DNA from: JBEIHX01 sp040381075 | GTDB lineage: Bacteria; Pseudomonadota; Alphaproteobacteria; Caulobacterales; Aquidulcibacteraceae | Length of the DNA: 64,000 nucleotides | Assembly (NCBI GenBank): GCA_040381075.1 | Contig: JBEIHX010000020.1 | Span: forward strand, 3,217 to 67,216 | Direction: 5' to 3' | Part shown: piece by piece, positions 36,503 through 45,606 of the stretch | Layout of the letters: every line of letters begins with the position of its first letter | Position numbering within the stretch: position 1 is the first letter of the stretch | Position numbers and translations under genes: made by a program | The notes under the pieces: model-generated | Databases searched by the model: none | Told to the model about the DNA's origin: nothing | The model's input: the letters and a program-made list of their open reading frames with translations, nothing else

Positions 36503-37881
36503 GGGGCGTTTGGCTTCGTGAAAATCCGATAGGACCAGGGGCCAAGCGAGAGCGAGCTTTCCGGCGTGAACCGGATGGGCGCTCCGCTGAAGGCGTCCCT
36601 GTAGTCGCCATGGTGCAGCCTGTTGGCGAACGTCACCTGCTGGGGCGCACTGCTGAAATTGAAGACTGCAAACACGCCGCCATGCGCGTCGAAGCGGGTG
36701 AAGCTCAGGACATGTTTGGGCGCGCTGTTCACCACCGGGATCATGCGTGCGCCCGCAGCGCCGTTCCACAGCGCGGTGGTTTCGTGCTTCAGGGCGATCA
36801 GCCGGCGCAGCAACGCGCCATGGGGGTGCTCACGCCAGACGATCGGGTCGCGCTCGAAGAACTCGAGGCGGTTGTCATTGCCCGCCTCCTGACCATTGTA
36901 GATCGAGGGAATTCCCTCACCGATGAACTGCAGCACCATGGCGGCTTCCACAGCCGGACCGAAACGCTCGAATTCCGTGGCGTCCCAGGCATTCTGGTCA
37001 TGGTTGCTGGTGTAGACCATGCGGTACGCATCGCGCGGCCAGGCGCTTTCATTGCCCGAATAATAGCCAAACAGGGCGCCGACATCCGCGCGACCCATCG
37101 CAACCGCATGCATGGAGTTGTTCCATTCCCAGGCATAGGTGGCGTCGAAAGCGCGGGCATGCACGTCGCGCTGGTCGAATTCAGCGAGCATGAAAACGGG
37201 TTTGATGGCGTCGAGTTCGCGACGCACATTTTCCCAGAAATCGAGCGGAACGTACCCTGCCACATCAGCCCGGAAACCGTCCACGTCGGCCTCGCGCACC
37301 CAATACTTCATAGCCTCGGTCATGTAGCGGCGCAGGCCTGGCTGGTCATAGTTGAGATCAATGATGTCGGACCAGTCCCACCAGGGCGTGGGATGAAAGT
37401 CGCCCTTCCAGTCTCGTTCATACCAGTCGGGATGACGACCCACGAGCGGATTGTCCCACGCGGTATGATTGGCTACCCAGTCCAGGATAACGTACATGCC
37501 CAGGCGGTGCGCCTCATCGACAAAGGCGCGCAGATCCGCCATGGAGCCGAATTCCGGGTTCACGCTGTAGAAATCGCGGACTGAATAGGGACTTCCAAGG
37601 GAACCCTTGCGGTTTTTCTCGCCGATTTGGTGGATGGGCATCAGCCACAGGATGTCAACGCCAAGCTCACGCAGCCGCGGCAGCTGCGCCGTGGCGGCGG
37701 CAAAGTTTCCTTCAGGCGTGAACTGACGCACATTGACCTGATAGATCACCGCATCGCGTGACCAGTCGGGGTGCCTCAGTTGCACATAGGAACGCGGTTC
37801 GTAGGGATCGGGCGAGGGCTTATGCTGGCAGGCCGCGATCGCCAAAGCAGCAAGGACAACGAGACAGAGGCGTTTCAGCAT
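36499..37881 (-). CDS. GH13 alpha-amylase-family lipoprotein
   Basis: A 460-residue glycoside hydrolase of the alpha-amylase family. The signal peptide ends in the lipobox AIAAC (Cys18), so it is a periplasmic-side or outer-membrane lipoprotein. The barrel motifs are present: DWVANHT, DGFRADVAGY with the nucleophile Asp, LAEFDQRD with the acid/base Glu, and TSNHDQNAW with the third acid. It cleaves alpha-1,4-glucans or oligosaccharides; exact specificity is uncertain. It starts 2 bases after the MFS transporter stop and overlaps the antiporter start. Confidence 0.9.
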   Translation of the reverse strand: MLKRLCLVVLAALAIAACQHKPSPDPYEPRSYVQLRHPDWSRDAVIYQVNVRQFTPEGNFAAATAQLPRLRELGVDILWLMPIHQIGEKNRKGSLGSPYSVRDFYSVNPEFGSMADLRAFVDEAHRLGMYVILDWVANHTAWDNPLVGRHPDWYERDWKGDFHPTPWWDWSDIIDLNYDQPGLRRYMTEAMKYWVREADVDGFRADVAGYVPLDFWENVRRELDAIKPVFMLAEFDQRDVHARAFDATYAWEWNNSMHAVAMGRADVGALFGYYSGNESAWPRDAYRMVYTSNHDQNAWDATEFERFGPAVEAAMVLQFIGEGIPSIYNGQEAGNDNRLEFFERDPIVWREHPHGALLRRLIALKHETTALWNGAAGARMIPVVNSAPKHVLSFTRFDAHGGVFAVFNFSSAPQQVTFANRLHHGDYRDAFSGAPIRFTPESSLSLGPWSYRIFTKPNAP

Positions 37882-37883
37882 CG

Positions 37884-39461
37884 TCAGGCTCCCGATGCCG
37901 ACGCGGCCGGGACTGGATCGTCCTGCGTCTCGCGCACAAACAACACCGCGCCCGCAGCCAGCGCGAACGACACGCCGGCGATGGCGAAGGCCCAGATGGG
38001 TTCATTGTGGAAGAACGTGCGCAAAAGGAAGCCAAGCAGCGTGGCGGCGACCAGCTGGGGCACCACGATGAAGATATTGAAGATGCCCATGTAAACGCCC
38101 ATTTTCTGCGCCGGCACGGAGCCCGCCAGGATGGCGTACGGCACCGAGACGATCGCCGCCCAGGCGATCCCGACGCCGATCATCGGCGCCCACAGCGCTC
38201 CTGGATCGCGGATCAGGATCATGGCGGCGAAGCCCGCCGCACCCAGCAGGAGGCACGTCGCATGCAGAAGGCGACGGTCGAGCCTGGCTGCAAGCCAGAT
38301 GATCAGCAGGGCGCCGATCGCAGCCACCCCATTTCGTATCGCGCCCAGGACGCCCCACCAGTTGCCGGCCTCCTGGTAAGCCGCCGAGGCCGCATCGCTC
38401 GCCGCATAATGGTGCGCCGCGACCGCCGGGGCGCCGTAGATCCACATCGCGAAGAGGCCAAACCAGGTGAAGAACTGAACCACGGCGAGCTGACGCATGG
38501 CAGAGGGCATGCGGAACAGATCGCCCACCACTTCCATGTAGCCGTTCTGATCCGCGCCGGCCTGGCGCAGAAGGCCGGCCGCGATCTGAACCACGCCGAA
38601 CCCTGCGATCAGACCCGCCAGCACGTAAAGGTCCTGACGCAACTCCGCCGAGCCGAGGAAGCCAAGGATCTGTGGGCGCGGTTCAAGGCGCGCGGCGAAC
38701 ACGAACAGGGCGACGGCAAGACCGGCGATCAGCCAGACGAGGCCGCCGGTGAAGAATGCTTTGGCCGTGCGCATCGGCGCGTGGCTGCGCACATGCGCCG
38801 CCCCGGCAAGACGCGCCGCCTCGAAGGCCGCGATCTGCTCCGGGGAATATTCCTTCGTCGTCAGAATATTCCATAGGACAGCGAGCAGCAGCGTTGCTCC
38901 GCCAACATAAAAGGCAATATGAACGGTCTGCGGCACCACTCCCGGCGCCGCCGTGTTGGCGACGCCCAGCTGGGCCAGCGCCCAGGGCAGAAGCCCCGCC
39001 AGGACCGCGCCTGTGCCGATGAAAAAACTCTGCATGGCGTACCCGGTCGTGCGCTGCTCGTCAGGCAGCATGTCGCCGACCAACGCACGGGTTGGCTCCA
39101 TCGTGATGTTGAGCGCGGCGTCCATGACCCACAGCGCGCCCGCGGCTATCCACAGGGCCGGCGCGTTCGGCATAAAAACCAGCGCGGCGCTCGCCAGGAT
39201 GGCGCCGAGCAGAAAGTACGGTTTGCGCCGACCCAGCCCGTTCCAGGTCCTGTCGCTCAGGTGCCCGATGATCGGCTGGACAAGCAGGCCGGTGAGGGGG
39301 GCGGCGATCCACAAGATCGGCAAAGCGTCGATTTCTGCGCCGAGGGTCTGAAAGATCCGGCTGACGTTGCCGTTCTGGAGATCGAACCCGATCTGGATCC
39401 CGAGAAAGCCGAAGCACATGTTCCAGATCTGGACCGCACTCAGTTTCGGTTTTTCCTGCAT
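37884..39461 (-). CDS. MFS sugar transporter (GPH/SLC45-like)
   Basis: A 525-residue twelve-helix permease resembling sugar:cation symporters used for sucrose or maltose. The loop between helices 2 and 3 reads LSDRTWNGLGRRKPYFLLG, the family signature, and NMCFGFLGIQIGFDLQNGNVSRIF is in helix 1. GAGAGGAAGCG precedes the chosen ATG; the frame is open 33 codons further without homology. Within the operon it lies between the esterase (29 bases) and GH13 lipoprotein (2 bases), so it likely imports maltodextrin products across the inner membrane. Confidence 0.88.
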   Translation of the reverse strand: MQEKPKLSAVQIWNMCFGFLGIQIGFDLQNGNVSRIFQTLGAEIDALPILWIAAPLTGLLVQPIIGHLSDRTWNGLGRRKPYFLLGAILASAALVFMPNAPALWIAAGALWVMDAALNITMEPTRALVGDMLPDEQRTTGYAMQSFFIGTGAVLAGLLPWALAQLGVANTAAPGVVPQTVHIAFYVGGATLLLAVLWNILTTKEYSPEQIAAFEAARLAGAAHVRSHAPMRTAKAFFTGGLVWLIAGLAVALFVFAARLEPRPQILGFLGSAELRQDLYVLAGLIAGFGVVQIAAGLLRQAGADQNGYMEVVGDLFRMPSAMRQLAVVQFFTWFGLFAMWIYGAPAVAAHHYAASDAASAAYQEAGNWWGVLGAIRNGVAAIGALLIIWLAARLDRRLLHATCLLLGAAGFAAMILIRDPGALWAPMIGVGIAWAAIVSVPYAILAGSVPAQKMGVYMGIFNIFIVVPQLVAATLLGFLLRTFFHNEPIWAFAIAGVSFALAAGAVLFVRETQDDPVPAASASGA

Positions 39462-39490
39462 CGCTTCCTCTCCCCCGCTCCTTGTTTGAC

Positions 39491-40777
39491 TTATTCGGCG
39501 TTTGCGTGGCGCCCGCGTCCGAGCAGAAATGTCAGTGGATCGCGCAGGCGCGCCCGCCATGCCGTCTCATTGTGGTCTGCGCCGTCGTAGATCCTGGTCT
39601 CAATGGTGAGTCCCTCGACATAGCCAAGACCATAGAAGACCTGCGTCAGCGCCACCTGGTAGGGCGCATAGAAATGGTCAAGGAATCCGGTTCCTCGATC
39701 AAGCCACAGGCGGTGAGAGGCCGGCGATAGCGGCTTTGCGCGGAGGTAATCGCCGAAGGCCTGGATGATCGCCGGCCGCCATGCGCCCTGATCATCCGCC
39801 AGGATCCGATCGTTGACTGTCACTGGCCAGTGGACGGACAGCCCCGCGGTTGCGCCGAACACCTCGGGATGTTCCGCCATCGCGTAGATCGAAATCAACG
39901 CGCCCATGCTCGAACCCATGAGAAAGGTCGAGTCGCGGTCCGGACGGGTGCGAAAGGCGGCGTCCACCCGAGGTTTGAGTTCCTCAACGAGAAAACGCGC
40001 ATATGCATCCGCGCGCCGGGCTTCAGGCGGAAACTCCTGCGCCGCCACATCGGCGACTGGCCCCTTCAGCCCCTGCAGCACGCCTGAGGGCGCATACTCA
40101 AAACGGCGCGCCGGCGTGCTCCAGACGCCGATGATGATCGCTGGTTCGATGGCGCCCTGCGCAGACAGCGCGTGCATCGCCTCATCAATCCCCCAATCCA
40201 CCCCGGTGTTGGCGATGCGGGGATCGAACAGGTTTTGTCCGTCATGCGCATAGATCACCGGAAAGCGCGCTTGAGGGTCCGCCTCATATTGCGGCGGCAG
40301 ATAGATGCTGACGATGCGCGGTTCCTCCAGGAACGCCGAGCGCACGTCGCGCCAGTGGAGGAACTGGCCCACAACCCCGGCGCCGGCAGGATCAGAGACG
40401 TATTCCTCCACGTCGTGCTTCCAGTCGTAAATGGTGATGGTGACGTCCCGATCGCCGTCGACATCAACCCTGGTGTTGGCCATCACGCTGCCCGACGGTC
40501 CCAAGCCCTCCCGGTCCCAGGACCCCTGGGTTATCTTGAATTCCAGCCGGTCGCCGCGCCGCGTGTGCAGGCTAGCCACGCGCCCGCGCCCATCACCCTG
40601 CATAAGGAGACCATCCGCGCGCCACGGCCCGAGTTCGGCAAGATTGCCGGTGAGATAGACCGCACCGGAATTTTCTGGAACCACCGCGCGGATCGTGACG
40701 CGGGCCATGGCGTCCTCTCCCGGGTGCGCGCATCCGGCCGCACCCAGCAGCACGAGCAGGATCAAGATCCGGATCAT
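39491..40777 (-). CDS. Lipoprotein with CBM20-like domain and esterase domain
   Basis: A 428-residue lipoprotein, lipobox GAAGC near residue 16. Residues about 25-125 resemble a starch-binding CBM20/CBM48-type module (VYLTGNLAELGPW, LEFKITQGSWDREG, ITIYDWKHD). Residues about 140-425 are an esterase D-type alpha/beta hydrolase (PF00756): VIYAHDGQNLFDP, nucleophile in FLMGSSMGALISIYAM, and a distal His in DGADHNETAW. The domains suggest an enzyme held on starch or dextrin at the cell surface; its ester substrate is unknown. It lies 7 bases after the GH97 gene. Confidence 0.85.
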   Translation of the reverse strand: MIRILILLVLLGAAGCAHPGEDAMARVTIRAVVPENSGAVYLTGNLAELGPWRADGLLMQGDGRGRVASLHTRRGDRLEFKITQGSWDREGLGPSGSVMANTRVDVDGDRDVTITIYDWKHDVEEYVSDPAGAGVVGQFLHWRDVRSAFLEEPRIVSIYLPPQYEADPQARFPVIYAHDGQNLFDPRIANTGVDWGIDEAMHALSAQGAIEPAIIIGVWSTPARRFEYAPSGVLQGLKGPVADVAAQEFPPEARRADAYARFLVEELKPRVDAAFRTRPDRDSTFLMGSSMGALISIYAMAEHPEVFGATAGLSVHWPVTVNDRILADDQGAWRPAIIQAFGDYLRAKPLSPASHRLWLDRGTGFLDHFYAPYQVALTQVFYGLGYVEGLTIETRIYDGADHNETAWRARLRDPLTFLLGRGRHANAE

Positions 40778-40784
40778 CGCAGTC

Positions 40785-42836
40785 TTACCGGCGCTTCGGG
40801 CGGCCGGGCAGGGGAGTGAAGCGGATGGCTTGGCCTCCGCCCGGCGCAAGAGCCAGGCTGAGGGTGTCGTCCCGCGTCACCTTGCGCTCCTCAATGACGA
40901 TATCGCTGCGCTGTGATCCGCGATAATCAGCGTTGGGGCCATCCCGGTAGATCTGGGCGCGGTAGGTCACGCCGGGCTCCAGAAAGGTCAGGGGCGCAAC
41001 AAGCTGGCGCGCCTGATCGTCAGTGATGGCGCCAAGATACCAGTCGCGGCTCTTGCGATCGCGCCGGACGATGGTGACAAAATCGCCGAGTTCGCCGTTG
41101 AGGACGCGTGTTTCTTCCCAGTCGGTGGGAACATCACGGATGAACTGGAATGGCCCCGGATTGGCCTCGTAATTCTCCAGCAGATCCGCAGCCATCTGGA
41201 TGGGGCTGTAAATCACCACGTAGAGCGCGAGCTGTTTGGCCCAGGTGGTGGCGACGCCTTCGGGCGATTGCGTCTGCATACCGAAGATCCCGGGCGTGAA
41301 GTCCATGGGGCCGGCAAGCAGGCGGGTGAAAACGAGATTGGCTTCGTGCTCGGGCGGGTTGGAGGGATTGCCCCAGGCATTGTACTCCATGCCGCGCGCG
41401 CCTTCGCGCGACACCCAGTTCGGATAGGTTCGCCGAAGACCTGTGTCCTTGATCGGCTCATGTGGATTGATCGCGATCTGGTGGCGCGCAGCCGCCTGCA
41501 CGACACGCAGATGATGGCGCGCCATCTCCTGACCTTCGTGCCACGCGAAACGGACCCGGCCATCCTCGGCATTTACGCGGGCGCCGGCTGCATCAGACAC
41601 GTAGCCGGTCTTGACGACACGCACGCCGAGTCGCTGATAGAGCTCAAAGCCCGCCTCCATCTGGCTTTCATAATGCGCGGCGTTGGCCGATGTCTCATGA
41701 TGTCCAATGATGCGCACGCCGCGTTTGCGGGCATAGGCGCTCACCCGTTCAAGATCGAAATCCGGATATGGCTGGGTGAAGCTGAACTCCTCGCCATTGC
41801 CGAACCAGTCGCCGTCCCAACCAATGTTCCAGCCTTCGATCAGAATGCCGGAGAAGCCATTGCGGGCGGCGAAGTCTATGTAACGCAGGGCAGTTTGCGT
41901 CGTCGCGCCATGCTTGGCGCCTGACGCCCAACTGGCTACGCCCAAATGCATCTGCCACCAGATACCGACATATCTGCCTGGTTCGAACCAGCTCACATCA
42001 CCCAGAGTGTTGGGTTCATTGAGGTTCAAAATGAGATGGGATTCAACAAGGCCGCCAGCATCAGGCGACATCTGGATCGTGCGCCAGGGCGTTGCGAACG
42101 GTGCGCGCCGCACCACGGCGGCATCGCCAACGCCCGGGGTGAGAAACGCGTTGAGGCCGCGCCCCTCGATCCGCATCAGGTTCATGCCTGAGTAATCGAC
42201 CAGAGCAGCCTCGTGCAGCGACAGATGCAGCCCGCTCGCCAGCTTCAGCGTCAAAGGCGTCTGGGCCACGCCGACCTCTTCGATGGGCGTACGGTAGTAA
42301 AGATATTCCTCGCGATTGGAGCGCATCGCTGGCGTCCAGAGCGCCTCGCCGGATTGCGCGAAATTGAACTCCGTAAGCTCATTCAGGATGCGCACATCGG
42401 TGAGCTGCGCCTGCAGTGGAAACTCGTAGCGGAAACCAAGTCCGTCATCATAGACGCGAAACACGACGTCGATGCTGCGGCGCGGGGCGCTCTGCTCGGT
42501 GAGCGTGAAGCGAAGCTCATTGTAGTGATTGCGAATGCGCCGCTCTTCACCCCACGGCTGCTCCCACGTCTCGTCGAAGCTGCGCTGGGACTGGCCTGTC
42601 AATTTGAGATTGCGTTCGATCTTCGGCGCGTCGACGAGCAGAAACCCGAGCCTCGATGGCGCGATGACCGGCGCGCCCTGGTGCGACACCCGGTAGCTCG
42701 CACGCCCTTCGCCGTTGATCTCGATCTCAACCACAATCTCGCCGTTCGGCGAGGCGACCCGCGCCAGTGGCTGAGCGTGGGCCAGAAGGAGCGGCGACAG
42801 CCAAAGCATCAGCAACGCCAGCGAAAATCTGATCAT
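40785..42836 (-). CDS. GH97 alpha-glucosidase (SusB family)
   Basis: A 683-residue periplasmic glycoside hydrolase of family 97, like SusB of Bacteroides, which releases glucose from alpha-linked oligosaccharides by inversion. Signal peptide ends at AHA (about 21). The N-terminal beta domain is followed by a barrel with HHETSANAAHYE (Glu381), NPHEPIKDTG (Glu460) and GARGMEYNAWG (Glu484), matching the calcium and catalytic Glu set of the inverting GH97 group. GGAG is 7 bases before the ATG. It is the first gene of the six-gene operon and divergent from lacI. Confidence 0.92.
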   Translation of the reverse strand: MIRFSLALLMLWLSPLLLAHAQPLARVASPNGEIVVEIEINGEGRASYRVSHQGAPVIAPSRLGFLLVDAPKIERNLKLTGQSQRSFDETWEQPWGEERRIRNHYNELRFTLTEQSAPRRSIDVVFRVYDDGLGFRYEFPLQAQLTDVRILNELTEFNFAQSGEALWTPAMRSNREEYLYYRTPIEEVGVAQTPLTLKLASGLHLSLHEAALVDYSGMNLMRIEGRGLNAFLTPGVGDAAVVRRAPFATPWRTIQMSPDAGGLVESHLILNLNEPNTLGDVSWFEPGRYVGIWWQMHLGVASWASGAKHGATTQTALRYIDFAARNGFSGILIEGWNIGWDGDWFGNGEEFSFTQPYPDFDLERVSAYARKRGVRIIGHHETSANAAHYESQMEAGFELYQRLGVRVVKTGYVSDAAGARVNAEDGRVRFAWHEGQEMARHHLRVVQAAARHQIAINPHEPIKDTGLRRTYPNWVSREGARGMEYNAWGNPSNPPEHEANLVFTRLLAGPMDFTPGIFGMQTQSPEGVATTWAKQLALYVVIYSPIQMAADLLENYEANPGPFQFIRDVPTDWEETRVLNGELGDFVTIVRRDRKSRDWYLGAITDDQARQLVAPLTFLEPGVTYRAQIYRDGPNADYRGSQRSDIVIEERKVTRDDTLSLALAPGGGQAIRFTPLPGRPKRR

Positions 42837-42928
42837 AGTCTTGCTCCGCAATCGGCCTGGTCGCTTGTCAAGGCGCGCAGGCGGTGCATTAAGTGGCCGG
42901 ACTGATTTGGAATTGTGTGAGAGCCGGC

Positions 42929-43945
42929 GTGACGAATCGTTCCACCACTCTTGAGGATGTGGCGCGCTTGGCCGGCGTGTCGGTATCTACGGCGTCGCGT
43001 GCGCTCAATGACAGCCCCGCAATCAACCGCCAGACCAAGCAGCGCATCTGGAAGATCGCGCGCGAGCAGAACTATCCCTTCCGTCACTACATGCCGGCCG
43101 GCCCGATCGGCGCCCAGGCAACCATCGCCATCGTGGCCCCGCGCACGCGCGGACGCGATTTCATGCTCAGCGATCCATTCTTTCTTGATCTTCTGGCGGG
43201 TCTCGCTGAAGCGGCGAGGGAGCGCGACTGCGATCTTCTTGTCAGTCACGTCGCGCCCACATCCTACGAGGATCTTGCGGTTCTGATGTCGACCTCGCGC
43301 GCCGACGGCGTGGTGTTTCTTGGGCAGAGCAGCCTGCATGACGCCTTCAACAAGCTCGCGCAGCATGAGAACAGGTTTGTTGTCTGGGGCGCCCAGTTGC
43401 CGGACCAGGACTATTGCTCGATTGGCAGTGACAACGTGGCTGGGGGCCGGCGCGCCACATCGCATCTCGCCCGCCTCGGCCGCAAGCGGATCGTTTTTCT
43501 GGGTGATGTCGATGATCCGGAACCGGCGCAACGCTATGCGGGCTACCTTGAAGCCCTCGCTGCAGCGAAACTGTCGGCAGATCCGGCGCTGACGACCCCG
43601 GCGCACTTCGAGGTTGAGTCGGCCGAGGCGGCCGTCGACGCCCTGATCCGCCACAAGGTCGCCTTCGATGGCATTGTGGCCGCGAGCGATCTCATCGCCC
43701 TTGGAGCGCTGCGGGCGCTGCGCCAAGCGGGCATGGCCGCGCCGCGCGACGTCTCGGTGATCGGCTTCGACAACGTCCGCTTCGCCCGTTACGCCACCCC
43801 GTCGCTCAGCACCATTGCACAGGATACCGCCAAAGCCGGCCGGCTGCTCGTGTCCAAGTTGCTTGATGCCGGCGAGGCCCGGATGCGCAGCCGTTCTGAA
43901 CGTCTTCCCACCGAACTGATCGTTCGAGAGTCGTGCGGGGGTTAG
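42929..43945 (+). CDS. LacI-family transcriptional regulator of the starch locus
   Basis: A 338-residue LacI/GalR repressor. The N-terminal helix-turn-helix is TTLEDVARLAGVSVSTASRALN, seen in its parts LEDVARLAG and VSTASRALN; a periplasmic-binding-protein-like sugar domain follows, with FDGIVAASDLIALGALRAL and DVSVIGFDN. GTG is chosen because the protein then begins TNRSTTLEDV as usual; other in-frame GTGs lie at 42893 and 42917. It is divergent from the GH97 operon and convergent with the glucosidase gene. It is the only regulator in the locus and probably senses maltose or a dextrin. Confidence 0.92.
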   Translation: MTNRSTTLEDVARLAGVSVSTASRALNDSPAINRQTKQRIWKIAREQNYPFRHYMPAGPIGAQATIAIVAPRTRGRDFMLSDPFFLDLLAGLAEAARERDCDLLVSHVAPTSYEDLAVLMSTSRADGVVFLGQSSLHDAFNKLAQHENRFVVWGAQLPDQDYCSIGSDNVAGGRRATSHLARLGRKRIVFLGDVDDPEPAQRYAGYLEALAAAKLSADPALTTPAHFEVESAEAAVDALIRHKVAFDGIVAASDLIALGALRALRQAGMAAPRDVSVIGFDNVRFARYATPSLSTIAQDTAKAGRLLVSKLLDAGEARMRSRSERLPTELIVRESCGG

Positions 43946-43977
43946 AGGCCCACTGCAGGGCATGCGCCCGCGCTCCA

Positions 43978-45606
43978 TCACAGACGACGCGCCACAAGAG
44001 CCGCGAGGCCCGGCAGTTCTCCTGCATAGGGCTGCGTAAGGTTCACCGCCTCGACCACCTGGCAGTCCGCCGGCAGCTCCCACGACGCCGGGCGGGCGCC
44101 AAGGTTGAAGGCGCAGATCAGGCCATTGCGTCCCTCGCCGCGGGTAAAGACAAGCAGGGGGTCGTTGGCTTCAAGCAACGTCATCGCGCCGGTGCGCAGG
44201 GCTTCATGGCTCCTGCGCAGCGCAATCGCCTTGCGTGCGAACTGCAGCGTTGAACACGGATCGCGCTCCTGCAGGTCAACGGCAAGCATATGGTGTGTCG
44301 GATCAACGGGAAGCCATGGCTTTGCCGCCGAGAAGCCTGCATTGATCGCGCCGGAGTTCCAGGGAATTGGCGTGCGCGCCCCGTCGCGGCCGAGCGTGTG
44401 CGGCCAATTGGCGATCGCTTCCGGATCGCGCAGGGATTCGAGCGGCACATCGCCCTGCGGCAGGCCAAGTTCTTCGCCCTGATAGACGAAGACGCTGCCG
44501 CGCACCGTCATCAACAACAGCAGGGCCTGCTTTGCGAATGCAGCTTCGTCGCGGTTTCCTGCCCAGCGCGATACGACCCTTGGTGCGTCATGGTTTGAAA
44601 AAGCCCAGGACGGCCACCCTTCGCTGACACCGCCTGGCCATGTTTCGCTGCACGCGCGCACCAGCGCCGGGGTCAGTTTATCGGCGTAGAGATAGTGAAA
44701 TCCGTAGGCGCTGTGCAGTCTGTCCGGCCCCTCGGTATAGAGCTTCATCTCCGAATCGGCCTGCTCGCCGCCGACCTCAGCAACCAGAAACACTGCGCTA
44801 CGGCTCTGGCTGAGCTGGCGCACCCGCGTCAGAAACTTGGGAATATCTGGATGGGACTGGTTGTAATAGTGGTGCTGGAAGTCAAATGGACGCAACCGCT
44901 TGGCCTCGCCCAGAACCGGCGGATTGTCGCGCAGCAACGGGTCGTGCATGGCGAAGTTTATCGCGTCGAGGCGGAAGCCATCGACGCCGCGGTCCAGCCA
45001 GAAGCCAGCGACGCGCAGCAGCGCCTCCTGCACCTCGGGATTGTGCAGATTGAGGTCGGGCTGTTCCGACTGGAAATTATGGAGATAGTATTGTCTGCGA
45101 CGCGCATCCCAGGTCCATGCCGAGGCCTTGAAAACCGACTGCCAATTCGTTGGCGGCGATCCGTCAGGCTTGGCGTCCGCCCAGACGTACCAGTCAGCCT
45201 TCGCGTTGCTGCGGTCGCGTCGGCTTTCTCGGAACCAGGCATGCTCCGTCGATGTGTGGGAGTAGACCTGATCAATGATGACCTTAAGACCCAGCGCATG
45301 GGCCGCGGTGATCAGGGCGTCAAAATCGGCCAGCGATCCGAAAATCGGGTCGACATCGCAGTAATCTGACACGTCATAACCAAAGTCGCGCATGGGAGAC
45401 GTGTAGAAGGGCGAAATCCAGACGGCGTCGACGCCGAGGGAGGCGATGTAGGCGAGCTTGCGCGTCACCCCCCTGAGGTCGCCGTACCCGTCATCATTGG
45501 TGTCGCAGAAGCTCAGCGGATAGACGTGATAGATGACAGCGCCGCGCCACCAGGGCGCATCCGCTTTGACCTCGCTGAGTGTGTGGTGCAATGCTGCGGT
45601 GCTCAA
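43978..45606 (-). CDS. GH13 alpha-glucosidase
   Basis: A 542-residue cytoplasmic enzyme (no signal peptide) of the oligo-1,6-glucosidase/alpha-glucosidase group. Motifs: VIIDQVYSHTS, DGFRLDAINF with nucleophile Asp, LVAEVGGE with acid/base Glu and FSNHDAPR. It would release glucose from imported malto-oligosaccharides. It is translated together with the upstream amylase gene (4-base overlap). Its end lies 32 bases from the convergent lacI end. Confidence 0.92.
   Translation of the reverse strand: MSTAALHHTLSEVKADAPWWRGAVIYHVYPLSFCDTNDDGYGDLRGVTRKLAYIASLGVDAVWISPFYTSPMRDFGYDVSDYCDVDPIFGSLADFDALITAAHALGLKVIIDQVYSHTSTEHAWFRESRRDRSNAKADWYVWADAKPDGSPPTNWQSVFKASAWTWDARRRQYYLHNFQSEQPDLNLHNPEVQEALLRVAGFWLDRGVDGFRLDAINFAMHDPLLRDNPPVLGEAKRLRPFDFQHHYYNQSHPDIPKFLTRVRQLSQSRSAVFLVAEVGGEQADSEMKLYTEGPDRLHSAYGFHYLYADKLTPALVRACSETWPGGVSEGWPSWAFSNHDAPRVVSRWAGNRDEAAFAKQALLLLMTVRGSVFVYQGEELGLPQGDVPLESLRDPEAIANWPHTLGRDGARTPIPWNSGAINAGFSAAKPWLPVDPTHHMLAVDLQERDPCSTLQFARKAIALRRSHEALRTGAMTLLEANDPLLVFTRGEGRNGLICAFNLGARPASWELPADCQVVEAVNLTQPYAGELPGLAALVARRL

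Noticed and set aside
42837..42928. LacI operator between lacI and GH97
   Set aside because: No palindrome comparable to TGCAAA-AA-TTTGCA was found; only a shared TGCATTAA string, insufficient to claim a site.
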